Origin: Myxococcales bacterium 68-20
GTDB taxonomy: Bacteria; Myxococcota_A; Polyangia; Polyangiales; Polyangiaceae
DNA length: 64,000 nucleotides
Assembly: GCA_001899635.1 (NCBI GenBank)
Contig: MKVQ01000005.1
Location: 62,001 to 126,000, forward strand
Direction: 5' to 3'
Position numbers and translations under genes: made by a program. Shown piece by piece: positions 63,351-64,000 of this stretch. Within the stretch, counting starts at the first letter, position 1; the number at the start of each line of letters is the position of its first letter. The notes beneath the pieces are model-generated. The model searched no databases, was not told where the DNA came from, and saw nothing but the letters and a program-made list of their open reading frames with translations.

Positions 63351-64000
63351 TCAGCGCAGCGTGAGGAGGAGGCTCTTCATGTGCGGATCGCGCCCGCCTG
63401 CGCCGGGAAAGTCCGGGGCATCGGGGAGGTCCTTGAGCTGCATGACCTCTCGGCCGGCCGCGCGGGCGCCTTCGTGGACGAGCCGCCGGAGCTTCTGGCG
63501 CGCCATTCCGCGATGGTTGCAGCACGCGAGGATGCGTCCGCCCGGCGCCACGACGGCCGCCGCGAGCGCGACGAGCTCGTCGTAGTCACTCTCGGCCACG
63601 AAGCGACGCTTCTTCGTCGACGAGTAGCTCGGAGGATCGACGATGACGAGATCGAAGCGCTCCTCCTTCTTCGCAGCCTTCGCGAGCCACGTGAAGGCGT
63701 CCTCCCCGACGAACGAGTGGTCGCGACCGAGCTCGAGGCCCGCGAGCCGGAAGCCCGCGCGTCCGCGCTCGAGCGCCGCGAGCGCCGCGTCGACGCTCAC
63801 CGTTCGCCTCGCCCCTCCAACCGCCGCGACGACGCTGAACGCGCACGTATAAGCGAAGAGGTTCGCCACCGCCGCGCCACGTGCCGTCTCGCGGACCGCG
63901 CGCCGGTTGAGGCGCTGATCGAGGAAGATGCCCGTCGAGAGCCCGTCACCGAGGCGGATCCCGAACGGGACGCCCTCTTCGTGCACGACGATCTCGTCCG
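63351..64000 (-). CDS. RlmI-type class I rRNA methyltransferase, partial (cut by right edge)
   Basis: The C-terminal 216 or so residues of a SAM-dependent methyltransferase; the frame is open to the right edge, so the N-terminal part (where a PUA domain is expected) is missing. Visible landmarks are GIFLDQRLNRRAV, motif I NLFAYTCAFSVVAAVGGARR, cited in part as LFAYTCAFSVVAAVGGA, VSVDAALAALERGRAG, the catalytic motif IV DLVIVDPPSYSSTKK, and LLLTL at the end. These match the RlmI/YccW group that makes 5-methylcytosine in 23S rRNA. Motif IV DPPS is intact. The stop is at 63351. Function as an RNA methyltransferase is established for the family; the exact site is not. Confidence 0.88.
   Translation of the reverse strand, partial: DEIVVHEEGVPFGIRLGDGLSTGIFLDQRLNRRAVRETARGAAVANLFAYTCAFSVVAAVGGARRTVSVDAALAALERGRAGFRLAGLELGRDHSFVGEDAFTWLAKAAKKEERFDLVIVDPPSYSSTKKRRFVAESDYDELVALAAAVVAPGGRILACCNHRGMARQKLRRLVHEGARAAGREVMQLKDLPDAPDFPGAGGRDPHMKSLLLTLR

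Overview
The window looks like a chromosomal segment of a large-genome, very GC-rich myxobacterium-type organism (Myxococcota, possibly the Sorangiineae/Polyangia side). The evidence is strong G/C bias at third codon positions, with CTC for Leu and GAC for Asp dominating. There are many lipoproteins with Asp/Gly/Ala-rich linkers, Cys-rich repeat proteins, a Ser/Thr kinase of the HRD/DFG type, and a housekeeping lptA-lptB...rpoN-hpf-ptsN-hprK-rapZ-ptsH-ptsI order. The taxonomic call is inference from gene content; no rRNA or other marker is present. No tRNA, rRNA, CRISPR array or insertion sequence was found.

Layout. 1-4.7 kb: a TPR plus dynamin-like GTPase (left end possibly cut), lptA, lptB and a stand-alone winged-helix protein. 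4.7-5.5 kb: a gene-free tract of imperfect repeats ending in a sigma54-type promoter-like sequence. 5.5-13.3 kb: rpoN, then hpf and a tightly overlapping run ptsN-hprK-rapZ-ptsH-ptsI, a regulatory PTS with no sugar permease in view. 13.9-23.1 kb: a secreted protein, then an ECF sigma factor, a membrane/TPR protein and five lipoproteins (Cys-rich, two WGSG-propellers, RCC1-like, IgGFc-binding-like), mostly joined by ATGA/GTGA overlaps or very short gaps. 23.4-27.2 kb: a large lipoprotein of unknown function converging on an alpha/beta hydrolase. 27.5-34.8 kb: a lipoprotein 5'-nucleotidase, a secreted Asp-rich-repeat protein, an outer-membrane beta-barrel, and a paralogue of the 13.9 kb gene. 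34.8-38.1 kb (minus): a membrane Ser/Thr kinase, a zinc-ribbon protein and a possible 40-residue protein. 38.1-41.1 kb: rpsO-pnp with a clear sigma70 promoter and a strong intergenic hairpin. 41.1-41.5 kb: a second repeat tract. 41.5-45.4 kb: a Cys-rich C2-domain lipoprotein, a membrane-anchored sigma factor and a divergent Cys-rich lipoprotein. 45.5-54.1 kb: a SrfB/SrfC-type operon with two genes between and a Sel1/membrane protein at the end. 54.1-64 kb: a GT-C-like membrane protein, a PQQ-type propeller protein, a CE1-type esterase, two membrane-associated proteins, an isocitrate lyase/PEP mutase-family gene with foreign codon usage, a lipoprotein, and an RlmI-type methyltransferase cut by the right edge.

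How the parts work together. The first 13 kb is core physiology: LPS transport, sigma54, ribosome hibernation and a PTS-Ntr-like phosphorelay with HPr kinase. Most of the rest is envelope biology. Twice, an ECF-type sigma factor associated with a membrane segment and a helical repeat domain lies beside Cys-rich secreted lipoproteins. In one locus sigma and membrane parts are separate genes; in the other they are one fused protein. The Srf locus combines an actin/Hsp70-fold ATPase, a P-loop NTPase and membrane proteins, and is the best candidate here for a poorly understood multi-protein machine.
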